Assembly (NCBI RefSeq): GCF_905171765.1
Contig: NC_053391.1
Coordinates: 263,145,918 to 263,209,917 of the forward strand
DNA length: 64,000 nucleotides
Direction: 5' to 3'
Source of the DNA: Bufo bufo
Lineage: Eukaryota; Chordata; Amphibia; Anura; Bufonidae
The position numbers and the translations under genes were made by a program. Shown piece by piece: positions 22,800 through 33,879 of this stretch (position 1 is the first letter of the stretch; the number at the start of each line of letters is the position of its first letter). Under the pieces are notes generated by a model that did no database searches, had not been told where the DNA came from, and was given only the letters and a program-made list of their open reading frames with translations.

Positions 22800-24286
22800 C
22801 TAAACTGTGCAGCGGACTTCCTCAGCAGGACTACCATAGACCAGGGGGAATGGTCTTTAAACAGGGACATCTTCAATCTGATTGTCCAGAGGTGGGGCCT
22901 CCCTCTGGTAGACCTATTTGCTACAAGAATAAACGCAAAGGTATCAACCTTTTGCTCCCTAAACCCAAGGGACAGGCCCCTAGCGATCAACGCCTTCTCC
23001 CTACACTGGAACTGGGACATTGCATATGCCTTCCCTCCGTTCCCATTAATCCCAAAGGTTCTCCAGAAAATCATCAGGGACAGAGCCAGAGTAATCTTGG
23101 TCACTCCGTACTGGCCCAAGAGGAGCTGGTTCTCGGTTCTAACCAAACTCTTCTCTCAGGAAGCTTTTATTCTCCCAAAGAGGAAGGCTATCCTGATCCA
23201 GGGGCCGGTTCTCCATCCCCATCCGGAAATCTTCAGTCTCTCGGCTTGGATCCTGAGTCCAACCTTCTAAGACGTAGAGGTCTCTCTGAGGGGGTTATTT
23301 CTACCTTGAAGGCCAGCAGAAAGAAGGTGACAAACGCCATTTATTTTAAAATCTGGAAAAAGTTCTGTACCTGGTCAGGCGACGAAGCCCCAGACCAAAC
23401 CAGACCGAATATACTGAAGATTTTGGATTTCCTGCAGAAGGGCCTAGAGTCTGGGTTAAGTCCTTCTACCCTTAGAGTCCAGGTCTCAGCACTTAGTGCA
23501 TATTTCAATTCCGAATTAGCCAGCCATAGATGGATCCAAAGATTCCTGAGATCTGCAGCCAGACTAAGACCTTCTCTTAAATCAAAGGTGCCTACCTGGG
23601 ACTTAAACACTGTCCTTAACGGACTCACAGGTCCGCCTTACGAACCCTTGGACTCAAGTTCTCTGAAGCATCTTTCCCAGAAGGCGGCTTTTCTTATTGC
23701 TATAACATCAGCAAAAAGATTGAGCGAGATCCAAGCATTGTCAATAAGACAACCATACCTCACAATACAGGACGACCGTGTCACCTTGAGGCTAGACCCG
23801 ACGTTTTTACCAAAATTAGTAACTGACTTCCATAGGAACCAGGAGATCATTCTTCCCTCCTTCTGTGAAAACCCTAAGAATTCTGGAGAAGAACATTTCC
23901 ATACCCTGGACGTTAAACGAACAGTGCTAAAATACCTAGAGGTCACTAGAGACCTGAGGAAAGCGGACAACTTACTAGTGCTCTTTTGTGGTAAAAATAA
24001 GGGGAAGACAGCTTCCAGATCTACCATTGCCCGATGGGTAAAACAGACTATTACAGACTGCTACAAGATCGAAGGCATCAGTTGTCCAGAGGTCATTCGG
24101 GCTCACTCTATGAGAGCCATGTCGGCCTCTTTTGCTGAAAGAGCAGGAGCTTCCCTAGATCAAATATGCCGGGCTGCAACCTGGTCTAGTGTAAATACCT
24201 TCGTTAAACATTACAGACTTGACTTATCCAGGTCCTCAGACCTGGCTTTTGGTCGCAAGGTCCTACAGGCCGTTGCCCCACCCTAA
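22800..24286 (+). CDS. DIRS copy 1 tyrosine recombinase (intact catalytic domain), preceded by methyltransferase-like region
   Basis: An uninterrupted frame from 22850 to 24286 (478 codons) contains the recombinase in its last about 340 residues (from about 23265). It starts at RRRGLSEGVISTLKASRKK and has an N-terminal SAM-like block (FLQKGLESGLSPSTLRVQVS). The catalytic set can be seen: R in AITSAKRLSEIQAL, HSMR in VIRAHSMRAMSAS, W in RAATWSSVNTF and the nucleophile Y in VKHYRLDL. It ends GRKVLQAVAPP. This enzyme integrates the circular DNA copy. The upstream stretch in another frame (LVDLFATRINAKV, AYAFPPFPLIPKVL) is the DIRS methyltransferase-like domain. The first 140 codons of the 478-codon frame are its shadow. 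Confidence 0.88.
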
Positions 24287-24312
24287 GACGTATATAATTT
24301 GTTATGTCTCTC

Positions 24313-24391
24313 TGGGCCGTCATGGTGGTGAAGTGGAAAGCCGGAATTAGACTTACTGGTAATTCATTTTCCACGAATCCACCATGACGGC
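24313..24391. repeat. Internal complementary region of DIRS copy 1
   Basis: The left half, GCCGTCATGGTGGTGAAGTG then GAAA, is the complement of the element's left tip at 20498. The right half, CCGGAATTAGACTTACTGGT then AATTC, is the complement of its right tip at 24662. The two halves meet as they would in the joined circle. Small mismatches occur. Confidence 0.9.
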
Positions 24392-24662
24392 ATGATATCC
24401 CACCCCAAAAATACATTTTACTCCAAAATTTGGTATGACTTAATACCAAAAAAACAGAAACAAACAAAAAAAAAACACTTTGTGGTTTCACTTGTTAACC
24501 GGTGATTGTGGCACTATAATCTGGAACTCACTGGTGAATGGTGGTGGGAGGGGTCCTTTTAAACCTATCTCTGTTCCTGCCCCTACAGAGGTCAGGGGTC
24601 AATCTCTCTGAGCCGTCATGGTGGATTCGTGGAAAATGAATTACCGGTAAGTCTAATTCCGG

Positions 24663-24985
24663 CTTTATGACCTATTCTCAGGATAGGTTATGAATATCAG
24701 ACTGACAGTGGTCCGACCCATGACACTACCACCCCAACCCCCAGATCCACTGTTTGAAGTGGCCACTGCTGGAGCTCCAATGAACACTGTGGTCTCTTCA
24801 TAGCTTATCAAGCACAGCACTGTAGATTGTAATAGCGGCTTTGCTTGGTATTGCAGATCAGCCCCATTCATTTGATTGGGACTGAGCTGCACCTAGGCCA
24901 CGTGACTGATGAACTGGCCTAGGAGGAAGCCTAAGCGCTCAGAGCATAGGTCATCAGTATGTAATTCCAGATAACCGCTTTAAAG
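24663..24985. repeat. Family A MITE
   Basis: It starts right after the DIRS tip with TTTATGACCTATTCTCAGG and ends near GATAACCGCTTTAAAGG. The arms carry the same GACTGAGCTGCACCTAGGCC-type sequence as other family A copies. It may be the original insertion site of the DIRS element. Confidence 0.5.
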
Positions 24986-26229
24986 GAAGTTGTGTATATA
25001 AAGTCTGGGGCTACAACTGTGATAAGTGATTGCAGGATTACTGCAAAACGACCTTAGTGCTCGTCTGTCTATTACACTACTAATTTCTCGTGCTTTTTTC
25101 CATTGGGGGACACAGACCATGGGGTATAGCTTGAGGTATTAGTAGAAGGGACACTATGCAAATGAAAGAGCTCCTCCTCCTCGGGCTATACCCCCCGACT
25201 CCACCAGGAGGAACTCAGTCTTTGCTTAGTGTCCGGTGAAGGAGGTTGACACGATCACTATCTCTACTCCTTTTTTGTTATTTTCTTTCTAGATGGGGAC
25301 ACAGGTCGGCATGGCGCCTTCCTGGTCCCCCGTGGAGTGCCCGCCGCCGTCCTTGGACGCTGCCTGGCTGCCTCCATTGCCCCCAAAGAAGACAAGTGGA
25401 TCCGGGCTCGACCTGCAGCTCCGGTTTCCCACCAGCCACTGGGTCACCTGCTGCCACCCTCCACCAGAGCACTGCACTCCTGGGCAAGGAGTCAGAAGCC
25501 TGAAGAGGTGCATCCCTGCTGGTCCTGGAGTCGAGGGAGAAGATTTGCAGGAGCAGATAAGTATACCTGCATCCCTGCCTTACCCATGCCTTTGATGTGA
25601 CAGATCCTCCCCCCTCCACCATTCTCATTCCCCTGAAGCTGCCTGGGTGAAGCAGAGATAGGAATCCTTCTGGGGGCACTTTGGCTCTTTATTAGGGGCA
25701 CATATTGCCTGCCTTTAAGGCAGGCTCAAAGGCATCTGGCAGGCTATGCGCGGCACTTGCCGGCATCGCTCTTTTTTTCTCCTGAGCAGGGACGCACCAC
25801 AGAGTTCGGCGGTGGTACTCACCGCGGCTGCGCTGGCTCTTCCCTTCTTAACCCAGGGACATTAGCCCCCGATACATGTAAAGAGGCCCGCGTAACGATG
25901 GGTCCATTTTTTCATACGGCGCGCGTTCTTTTCGCGCCATTATGACGCGACCGGGGGGGCGGAGCCTCTGTTCTGCTCTGGCACTTCCTCTTGCTGTGTT
26001 CGGCCGTGCAGTCCGAACTCTCGCGCGACTTCCCTGCTCCTCTCAAATCAGGAGAATGGCTTAAAAAGCCGCCGGTGGTCCTCTTCTGCTGCCCATTAAT
26101 ACAGCTTTCTGCTGTATGAATAAATGCCATGCCTTTGATGTGACAGATACAAATGGGCGTTATCAGACCTGGCTGCTAAGCTAAAGCAGGTGTGGGGATA
26201 AGTCTTCCCCTTGGTTTGCCATAACTTTT

Positions 26230-27830
26230 TTCTCAGGCCCCACTGGGGTCCTGTCAGATGTGCCATTCAACCTTTTTTTCGTCGCCTGTCTCTTGTGCTC
26301 TGCCCCTGGACAGGATATCCTCCATCTCTTGCTCAGCCCAGTCCTCCCTCCGCATGACGCTATCCTGCCTCTCTGCGGAGACGGCGGTACTACAGCTCAT
26401 AGCTGTGTGAGTTAAGGTCTTGACCTCTGATGTTTAAAAAAAAAAAAAAAAAAAAAATTTAATTAATAAATAAATAAATAAATAAAAATAAATAAAATTA
26501 AATTAAAAAATTTCCCATCTGGGTTTACAAGGACCTCCGTCCCTGGGAACCTGCGGTCCCCGCTTGGGCATCTGCCATGTCCAGCGCGGCCGCTGAACTG
26601 GTCTTAGTCGCCAAGGCAGCCATGGCCTTTATTCCTGTGGCGCTAACCTCTCCATCTTTCTCAGTGGTCCCCACAGTGGGTGCCTGGCTACGTAGAGGCA
26701 GCGTGAGCGGCAGCATACCACCTCGGATGTCTCCGTCTCCCCCCTTGCCTGTGGCGCTTTCGGACTGCTCTTCCCCCTCCCTAGGGAGAGCAATCCGAAG
26801 GGGAATTATCCGGCTCAGACGAGCCAGGTCCTTTTTTGGACTATAGGGCATTTTCAAATCCTGTGACACCAACCACCTCTCTGTGGTTTTCCACAGAAGA
26901 CGCCCGACTACTAACGGAGCGTGAGCGGCAGCATCCATCCTCGAATGGCTCCGTCTCTCCCCCCTCGCCTAGAGGCGCGTTCGGACGACTCTCCCCTCCT
27001 CCCATAGGGAGCGCAAGTCTGAAGGGGAATGTCTGGCTCTGACCAGGTCATGGAGCGTGACCCCTCGCCTAAGCTCTCCACCGTGGTGGCTGACTTAGTG
27101 GCGACTGTCTGAGACACCTTTATTCTCCAAGGGGATTCTCCTCCTTCCACTGGTCAGGAGTTTCCCCCTTTTTTCTGTCCAGGGAGTTGGAGACTACCGT
27201 GTTCCCGGTCCATGAGGGATTTTTTCCGCGGTCATATCCAGGGCCTGGGGTCGTCTTAATAAGGTTCTCGACCACCCAGCGCGTGAATATACTTTATCCT
27301 TTCCCTGCTGATGGCGAGGAGAGGTGTCTCCTCCCCCTAGGGTGGATCCTTGGTGGCTGGATTAGCCAATTATATGGCTCTCCCTGTCTTAGACAGTTCC
27401 TCTTTGTAGGATGCTGTAGACAGACGCATAGACTCTCTTTCCAGGTCCTTTTCTTCACTGGCAGGCGCGTCCCTGCGACCTACCTTTCACTCAGCAGGGG
27501 TAGCCAGTGCTCTCTCGGTGTGGTTACAGCGCCACCACCAGGAACTGGCGGAGCAAGTTGCATCTACTGACACACTGGAGTTGGTTCTCCAGATGTCTCA
27601 GGCTTCTAAGATTCTTTGCGAAGCTTCTAGGGACATTGTTCCCCTCTTTGCCCGCAGGTTGGCCATCTCTGTCACTCAGTGCGAAGAGATCAGATTAAAG
27701 GTGTGGGACGCCGATGCCTCCACCAAGCGTTCCCTCGCTAATCTCCCCTTTGGGGTTTCCAGACCTTATGGGGATCAGCTAGACAAGTTCATCTCTGCAT
27801 GCCTTTTGCCGTTTCTCATGTGGTAGGCTG
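26230..27830 (+). pseudogene. DIRS copy 2 gag (frameshifted)
   Basis: The pieces follow the order of the copy 3 gag: SCQMC (about 26257), SAAAELVLVAKAAMAF (26577-), a Ser/Pro-rich charged block with ERERQHPSSNGSVSPP (26910-), and a C-terminal helical block at 27518-27826 (WLQRHHQELAEQVASTDTLE, then EEIRLKVWDADASTKRSLAN). The basic tail seen in copy 3 is gone because of the deletion that starts near 27940. Gag would package the element RNA. Confidence 0.75.
26428..26516. repeat. Poly-A and AAAT simple repeat
   Basis: A run of A is followed by TTTAATTAATAAATAAATAA and related A/T-only sequence. It interrupts the gag region of DIRS copy 2 between the zinc-ribbon-like start (26240) and the alanine-rich block (26577). 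Confidence 0.9.
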
Positions 27831-27939
27831 TCGCCTGCTTCCCCCGCTGGGGGTCTCAGGTCGTCCGCAAAAAGGCCTTCCTTTAAACCAGCCTTCCCGG
27901 CACTAGAGGGCCCAGTCAGCTCGCCCTGCTGCGCCCAAG

Positions 27940-28950
27940 CCTATCTGCATGTCACGATTGCGGATTCCCACCAACGATTCCTGCGCTTCGCCATTAGGGG
28001 TCGACACTGTCAGTTTGTCGCCCTTCCTTCGATTGGCGACCACCCCTCGGGTCCTTACCAAGGTCCTGGACCGCTCATGGCGCTTTTTTCGTACCAGGGG
28101 CATTCCTTTGCTGCCCTATCGGGACGATATCCGGATAGAGGCCCCCTCTCTACCGCAGGCCGAGGATAGCGTACGGATCACTGTTCAGACTGGAGCAGTT
28201 CGGCTGGCTGATAACTTTCCCAAACTCCTGTCTCTTCCCGTCCCAGAAGCTCTCCTTCTGGGGATGTTATTGGATACCTCGGCCGCCAGAGTATTCTGCC
28301 TGCCTTCAAGTCCTCCCAGATCCAGGGCGCAGTGCCACATCTGCTGCGATACCCGTGCCTATCCATACGGGAGTACATGCAGGTCCTGAGTCTTATGGTA
28401 GCCTCTTTCGAGGCCGTTCCATATGCCCGGTTTCACACTCACCTGGTGCAACAGAAGATCCTTTACCTCTGGGACAAGACCTCTCGGGGTCTGGACGATA
28501 GCGTCTGCTTGTCTCAGTGGGTTCGGGCAGCTCTTCCTTGGTGGCTGTCCCCGATGAACCTGAGGTCGGGGAGATCTTTTTTTCCCATTTTCCTGGACGA
28601 TCATCACCACCGATGCCAGCCTCCTGGGTTGGGGCGGCATTCTCCAGTCTCGCACGGTTCAACGGATTGGGTCGGCGGCAGAGTCTCGCCTTCCAATCAA
28701 CATTTTGGAACAGAGGGCGATTTTCCGCTCTCTCTTTCTCCCATTGGACCCCTCTCCTTGCGGGCCTCCCAGTGAGGATTCAATTGGGCAATGCCACGGC
28801 CGTGGCCTACATCAACCATCAGGACGGGACCCGCAGCCGGATGGTGATGCAGGAGGTGACGAGAATTCTGACGTGGGCGGGGACGCACGTTCCGGTGTTG
28901 TCAGCAGTTTACATTCCAGGAGTGGACAACTGGACAGCGGTTTTGTCTAA
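27940..28950 (+). pseudogene. DIRS copy 2 RT/RNase H, 5'-deleted
   Basis: The sequence joins at CCCAAGC|CTATCTGCATGTC, removing the RT N-terminus including the aspartate of the DIQDAYLHVP box. The remaining frame at 27949-28389 has RFAIRG and QFVALPS relics, then a mutated catalytic box LPYRDDI (R where copies 3 and 5 have L). RNase H relics around 28600-28870 include the ELRAIF-like step and GNATAVAYINHQDG, where the second aspartate of SDNATAV has become G. Confidence 0.75.
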
Positions 28951-28959
28951 GCCGCAACT

Positions 28960-30418
28960 AGGGGAATCCAGACGAGTGGTCTCTGCATCCAGAAGTGTTC
29001 GAAGAAATCTGCCACAGATGTGGTCGTCCGGATGTGGACCTACTGGCGTCCAGGTTCAACAACAAGCTCCCAGTGTTCCTGGCTCGCGCCCGAGATCTGA
29101 GGGCGTATGGATGGACGTGCAGGTGTCTCCGTGGCAGGACTTCAGCCTCCTCTGTTTCCCTCTCCTACCAAAGGTTCTACGCAAGATCGAGACGGAAGGG
29201 ATCCCGACCGTTCTCATCGCCCCAGAGTGGCCTCGCTGTGCGTGGTTTTCGAACGTGGCTCGGATGCTGGCGGACGCCCCATGGCCTCTTCCCGACAGAC
29301 AGGGCCTACTGTCTCAGGGCCCGCTTTTCCACCAGAATTTCCGGTCTCTTCGTTTAACAGAGTGGCTGTTGAAACCGCCATCCCGAAGAAGAGGGGGTTC
29401 TCGGATTCAGTGATTAGGGCCATGATCAGAGCGAGGAAGTCTTCTTCCTCTCGGATTTACTATCGTTCCTGGAAGCCTTTCCTGTCTTTTTGTGAGAGTT
29501 CGGCGTTCCCTCCCCTTTGCTTTTCCATCATGATGGTACTTTCTTTTCTTCAGTCTGGGCTTGAGCAGGGACTGTCGCCTAGTTCCCTGTAAGGTCAGGT
29601 TTCGGCGCTGGCCGTCTTTTTTTCAGTGGTCCCTTGCTCTTATGGGTCCGGTGAAGACCTTTCTTAAGGGGGTGGCACATTCGGTTCCCCCGCATGTTCC
29701 CCCTTTTGTCTCCTTGGGATCTCAATTTGGTCCTGCGCGCTCTGCAGTCGGCCCCCTTTGGGGGACGTCTCTCTGACTGTTTTCACCTGGAAAGTGGTCT
29801 TCCTTGGGGCCATAAGTTCTAATGCAGCTACATAGCGTAGTGATTAAAGTTCTGGGCGATTATGCAGAAGCTGTGAGTTCAAATCCCATCTCAAGTTTTT
29901 AAATCAGACTGGTGTCGGAGCTGGCCGCTCTTTCCTATCAGGAGCCTTTTCTGGTTTTCCAACAAGATAAGGTTGTGCTCCGTCCGGTCCCCTCCTTTTT
30001 GCCCCAGGTGGTCTCTCCCTTCCACCTTAATGAGGATCTGGTCCTGCCTTCCTTTTGCCCTTCTCCGGCTCTTCCCAAGGAACGCACTCTGCAATTCCCT
30101 GGATGTCGTACGGGCCCTGAAGGTGTATCTCGCGGTTATTGCTTCCGTCCGCCGTTTTCGGCGCTCTGGATCTGCTCGGCTATTTCCACGGCTTATCGTG
30201 CTTGTGGTAGAGTTCCCCCTGCTAGGATTACCGCTCACTCCGCTAGGGCAGTGGGGGCTTCCTGGGCAAGACGCAATCATGCCTCTGCGTCTCAGCTGTG
30301 TAAGGCGGCCACCTGGTCGTCCTTACATACCTTTACAAATTTTTATCAGTTGCATTCACTGGCTTCGGCTGATGCGGTCTTTGGCCGCAGGGTTTTGAAG
30401 GCTGTGGTTCCTGTTTGA
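28960..30418 (+). pseudogene. DIRS copy 2 methyltransferase-like region and tyrosine recombinase, broken
   Basis: The methyltransferase-like part reads CHRCGRPDVDLLASRFNNKL (29005-). The recombinase begins near 29385 with KKRGFSDSVIRAMIRARKSS. A stop follows after LEQGLSPSSL, and there is an insertion at about 29817-29905 next to the first catalytic arginine. It then resumes with VSELAALSYQEPFLVFQQDK. The C-terminus at 30230-30418 keeps HSARAVGAS (H-x-x-R), AATWSSLHTF and FYQLHSLAS (nucleophile Y), ending GRRVLKAVVPV. Confidence 0.78.
29817..29905 (+). ncRNA. tRNA-like insertion (tRNA-derived SINE or tRNA pseudogene)
   Basis: It replaces about 9 bp of recombinase sequence present in copies 3-5 (GGCCATA-ACCTCCATC-AG). 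It has an A-box-like TAGCGTAGTGATTAAAG, a 5-bp anticodon-type stem TTCTG...CAGAA with a 10-base loop, and a B-box-like GTGAGTTCAAATCCCA. A short T run follows (AAGTTTTTAAA). The T stem has one A-C mismatch and there is no clear acceptor stem. It is therefore better called tRNA-derived than a working tRNA. Confidence 0.6.
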
Positions 30419-30490
30419 CCGTTGGACGTTCCTCCTGGCGGTGCGGAGATTTTTTCCCACCCCATGGACTGCTTTAGGACGTCCCATTGT

Positions 30491-30585
30491 CTGTGTCCCC
30501 CAATGGAAAAAAGCACGAGAAAAGGAGATTTTTGTGAAACTCACCTGTAAAATCTTTTTCTCGTCTTTTCCATTGGGGGACACAG
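30491..30585. repeat. Internal complementary region of DIRS copy 2
   Basis: CTGTGTCCCCCAATGGAAAA then AAGCACGAGAAA is the exact complement of the left tip at 25085. AAGGAGATTTTTGTGAAACT through CCATTGGGGGACACAG is the complement of the right tip (30815-30882). Confidence 0.92.
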
Positions 30586-30882
30586 CTCCCACCCATTCTG
30601 TCTATTGCAGGAGGGGGCTTCAATTCAGTTTTCTGCTTATGGTTGGACCTTATGGCTTGGTCCGATGGTTTCCTTAAGTTTTTCTTGCTCCTTCTCCTAC
30701 TGCTTGTGCAAAGCCTGAGTTCCTCCTGGTGGAGTCGGGGGGTATAGCCCGAGGAGGAGGAGCTCTTTCATTTGCATAGTGTCCCTCCTACTAATACCTC
30801 AAGCTATACCCCATGGTCTGTGTCCCCCAATGGAAAAGACGAGAAAAAGATTTTACAGGTGAGTTTCACAAAAATCTCCTTT

Positions 30883-31489
30883 TTTAGAGGGTACAATCAC
30901 CTTTGGGATCAATTTCTTATTTAATTTCTTGTAGTATAAGCTAGAAATCATCGCCCCTGGGACCTTTCAGGCAAACCCTCCAGCCCCCACCCTAGAGTGG
31001 CAAGACCTGCAGAAAGAACTATACTTACCTGATCCCCACCACTAGGTTCTGGCTCCTTCCTGCCACAGCTGGTTTGGCAATGACTGCAGCGCTGTTCTGT
31101 CTCCCCTGCGTCGTGTGATATAATGTATGGGGGACATGTCACAGCTGCAGTGACCACATGAACAGTGTCAAACCAGATGTTGACGTGAGGAGAACTGAGA
31201 ACTGTTGCAGTGCCAGGGGGATGAATGAGCTGAAACTCAGTGGATGGGATCAGGTAAGTATGATTCCTCCTGAGGACATCAATATTAGATTAGTGTCACC
31301 CCGGCACCTACACCATTCAGCTGTTGTCATTTCTCAAGCAAATGGGAGCTGAGCTGTAGTACTTTTTTTATTTTATTTTTTTCTCGTGTTTACAGCTGTT
31401 GCAAACAGCTGATTGGTGAGGCTCTCAGTCCCCATGAGAATAGATAACCAGAATCAAGAAACCTGAGAACCCCTTTAATGACCAGGCCT
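30883..31489. other. Intron 6 sequence without a recognised element
   Basis: This is single-copy-looking sequence between DIRS copy 2 and a family A MITE. The short frames on both strands have no recognisable domain. I see nothing further. Confidence 0.4.
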
Positions 31490-31852
31490 GAAAGAGCCTT
31501 ATTTGGAGACTTCCTCTGGATAGATCATCAGTCTCTGATCGGTGGGGGTCCGGCACCCCTACCGCCCAGCTGTTTGAGAAGACACTGCCTTCTCATAGCT
31601 TAGCCTAGGCCATGTGATGTAACCTTCATTGGTTACAGGCGCAGTTGATCTCTTTTGAAGTAAATGGGGCTGAGCTGCAATACCAAGCACAGTCACTGTA
31701 CAGTGTATGGCGCTGTGCTTGGTGAGCTGAGTGAAGCCTACTTCACTACTGTGAGTGCCGCTGCCCTCTCAAACAGCTGATCGGCGGGGGTTCCTGATGT
31801 CTGATCTCAACTGATCAGTATAAATGTTTTGGAAAAACCCCTTTTAATGAGT
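31490..31852. repeat. Palindromic MITE, family A
   Basis: It carries GGATAGATCATCAGTCTCTG, CAGCTGTTTGAGAAGACACTGC and, inverted, CTCTCAAACAGCTGATCGGC. The centre pairs ACCAAGCACAGTCACTGTAC with CAGTGTATGGCGCTGTGCTT. Ends are approximate (TTTAATGACC to CCTTTTAATG). Confidence 0.55.
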
Positions 31853-32191
31853 TTTTCTGATGCTTTTATATTAATATCTTATGATCAGGAACTGCACAGC
31901 TCTGTCTATTGTGTAGTGGATGAAGATGGCTACTGCACTGCCGTGTTATGTATCCCAATTTTTTTTGTGTGATTTGTATAAAGAAAAAGAAGCAATTTTT
32001 GGTATTTTTATTTTATGCTATTCACTTTTCATACTGTGATGTTATAAATGGCGGTTCCAATAGAGGCAGCACTTCCTCTATTCACAACATAACATTCACT
32101 GATTGCTATGCAGATAGAAGCAGTTTATAACCGCTTCTATCTTCTCATCAGGGTTCACTGCTGTTAGGACCCAACCTGTTTCTGCTCGCGT

Positions 32192-32452
32192 TAAGGGTCC
32201 ATTCACGCGTCCGTAGTATATTGCAGATCCGCAATACACCTGGCCGGCACCCCCATAGAACTGCCTATTCTTGACAAGAATAGAACATGTACCATTTTTT
32301 TTCGGGAGCCACGGACCGGAAGATCGGGGCCGCGCTCCGGAAATGCGGATGCAGACAGCACACTGTGTTCTGTCCGCATCTCTTCTGGCCCCATAGAGAA
32401 TAAATGCGGAACGGATTCGGACCTATTCTACGGACGTGTGAATGGACCCTTA
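32192..32452. repeat. MITE with AAGGGTCCATTCACGCGTCC ends
   Basis: The left end TAAGGGTCCATTCACGCGTC is inverted at the right end (CGGACGTGTGAATGGACCCTTA). There is no reading frame. The same terminus type (GGCTCCATTCACACGTCCGC) starts the fragment at 53447 and resembles the hairpin arms of the 12788-14010 satellite. Confidence 0.75.
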
Positions 32453-32624
32453 GGATCAATACTGCAGCGCCCCCAGAAGACATAAGGTATTTTTAAAAAT
32501 GTTTTGCCCGGTTTGGTTTCTACAGCTAGCACATTCTGCTTGATGCTATTGATGTCAATTCCATCAGGCACGCTCAGTGACACCTCAGTCTTTGGCCCCT
32601 CCTGTGTTCTCCTGAGTGCTAGTC

Positions 32625-33058
32625 TAAGGCTACTTTCACACTAGTGAGATCCGTCATAGGGGCTCAATACCGGGAAAAAACGCTTCAGTTTTGTCCCCAT
32701 TCATTGTCAATGAGGACAAAACTGAACTGAACACAATGCTCCGTTTAGTTGCATTCCCAGACCGGAGAGCAAACCACATGCTGTGGGTTTGCTTTCCGTC
32801 CTGGGATGCGGAGCAGGACGGATCAGTCATGACCCTCAATGCATGTCAATGGGGACGGATCGGTTTTCTCTGACACTATAGAAAACTGATCCGTCCCCTA
32901 TTGACTTTCAATGGAGTTCATAACGAATCAATCATGGCAATGTCAAAGATAATACAACCGGATCTGTTCATACCGGATGCAGATGGTTGTATGATCAGTA
33001 ACGGAAGCATTTTTGCTGAACCCTGCTGGATCCAGTAAAAACGCTAGTGTGAAAGTAG
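32625..33058. repeat. MITE with AAGGCTACTTTCACACTAG ends
   Basis: The left end AAGGCTACTTTCACACTAGT is inverted at the right as GCTAGTGTGAAAGTAGAC. The middle contains a self-complementary section (CATTCATTGTCAATGAGGAC, and later TGACTTTCAATGGAG). It is related to the copy at 19982-20369. Confidence 0.75.
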
Positions 33059-33267
33059 ACCAAGTTGAATTATGATCAAATCAAAGCTGATCAACTCTTG
33101 AGGACTGCATTGCAATTGCTCTTATTACATTGCTGAGTGTACTACATGTTTGCTCTTATTTTACACACTTTACAGTAAATTGTTTAAAAATCTTTGTCAT
33201 TGTTTCAGATATAGCAACCTTTCCAGAATACTGAAGCTGTGTATCTTTTTTTTTTTTTTTTTTTCAG

Positions 33268-33360
33268 ATCCTCTAGCTTCCCCAGAGATTTTAGTTTCAT
33301 CTTTCAACCAAATCGACAGCAGCATTTCAGTTCTGCGAACTGTCAAGTTCACCAACAAAG
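33268..33360 (+). CDS. ZC3H11A: ZC3H11A coding exon 7
   Basis: A long T tract leads into the acceptor TTTTTCAG at 33267. The donor is AACAAAG|GTAGCC at 33361. The 93-bp exon keeps phase 1. It reads DPLASPEILVSSFNQIDSSI and then SVLRTVKFTNKG, matching the vertebrate region that ends VVRTVTLSTKQG. It is 14 kb from exon 6 because two DIRS elements lie in between. The acceptor's T run has about 20 T, so its exact length may be unreliable. Confidence 0.88.
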
Positions 33361-33879
33361 GTAGCCAAATGTTATGGTGTGGTGTCGTCATTCTAATTAA
33401 AATGACATTAAAGGCATTGTCCGAGTATTTACATATTTTTATTTTTAAAATGACATGGAGCCTATCGTTTTAAAAAAAAAAAAAAAAAAAAATTGTATTC
33501 ACTGACCCAAAGCCCCTTTCATTTCTAGCGCCACCATGCCTCTCCTCCCTACTACTGCAGCCATTTCATATTTTGGCTGCAGACATTCGCTGACCTCAGC
33601 AGTATATATGGCTACGTTCAGTGATTGGTTGCAACAGTCTGGTATATGTATGGTGGCACGTGATCAGCTCTGCAAAATGAAGAACGCACATGTCCGGTGT
33701 CCCATGTGACCCATCTACTCCCTGGTCCCATTTTCCAAAGGAACTGTCCAAAATGAAAGGTGGAATATGATTGGTTGCTATGGGCAACTAAGCCAGTTCT
33801 ACTTCACACCAGTTTGATAAATGACCCCCATAGTTTATAAGCCTGAAAGACATGTTTCCATCAATTTCAGCCCTTTTAT
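33361..33879. other. Intron 7 start, with poly-A and a half MITE
   Basis: A poly-A run sits at 33471-33491. At 33735-33827 lies the right part of the short MITE also seen at 16542 (GATTGGTTGCTATGGGCAAC, ending CCAGTTTGATAAATG). I see nothing else. Confidence 0.5.

Larger units (their letters stand above)
20498..24662 (+). mobile_element. DIRS-type retrotransposon, copy 1 (separate subfamily)
   Basis: The ends are inverted: TTTCCACTTCACCACCATGA at 20498 and the terminus ending GTAAGTCTAATTCCGGC at 24662. Left (20519-20610) and right (24530-24620) carry the same block in opposite orientation, for example GACCTCTGTAGGGGCAGGAA. An internal region at 24313-24391 is complementary to both outer tips joined together. 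That is diagnostic for DIRS elements, which replicate through a circle and integrate with a tyrosine recombinase. Gene order is gag remnant, RT, RNase H, methyltransferase-like, recombinase. There is no target duplication, as expected for this order. It lies in ZC3H11A intron 6. Confidence 0.92.
25085..30882 (+). mobile_element. DIRS-type retrotransposon, copy 2
   Basis: The left tip is TTCTCGTGCTTTTTTCCATT at 25085. The right tip ends ACAAAAATCTCCTTTT at 30882. Inverted terminal repeats carry CATTGGGGGACACAGACCAT with GGTATAGCTTGAGGTATTAG, and are repeated inverted at 30735-30835. The internal complementary region at 30491-30585 matches both tips. Compared with copy 3 it lacks about 460 bp covering the end of gag and the first part of RT. 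A tRNA-like insertion also breaks its recombinase. Gag, RT and recombinase frames are all broken. It cannot move on its own unless helped. Confidence 0.9.

Noticed and set aside
25246..25679. Overlapping 100-130-codon frames near the left end of DIRS 2
   Set aside because: They fall in the non-coding segment after the terminal repeat, occur on both strands, and are not kept between copies 2 and 3.
29817..29905. A functional tRNA gene
   Set aside because: Mismatch in the T stem, oversized anticodon loop and no acceptor stem.
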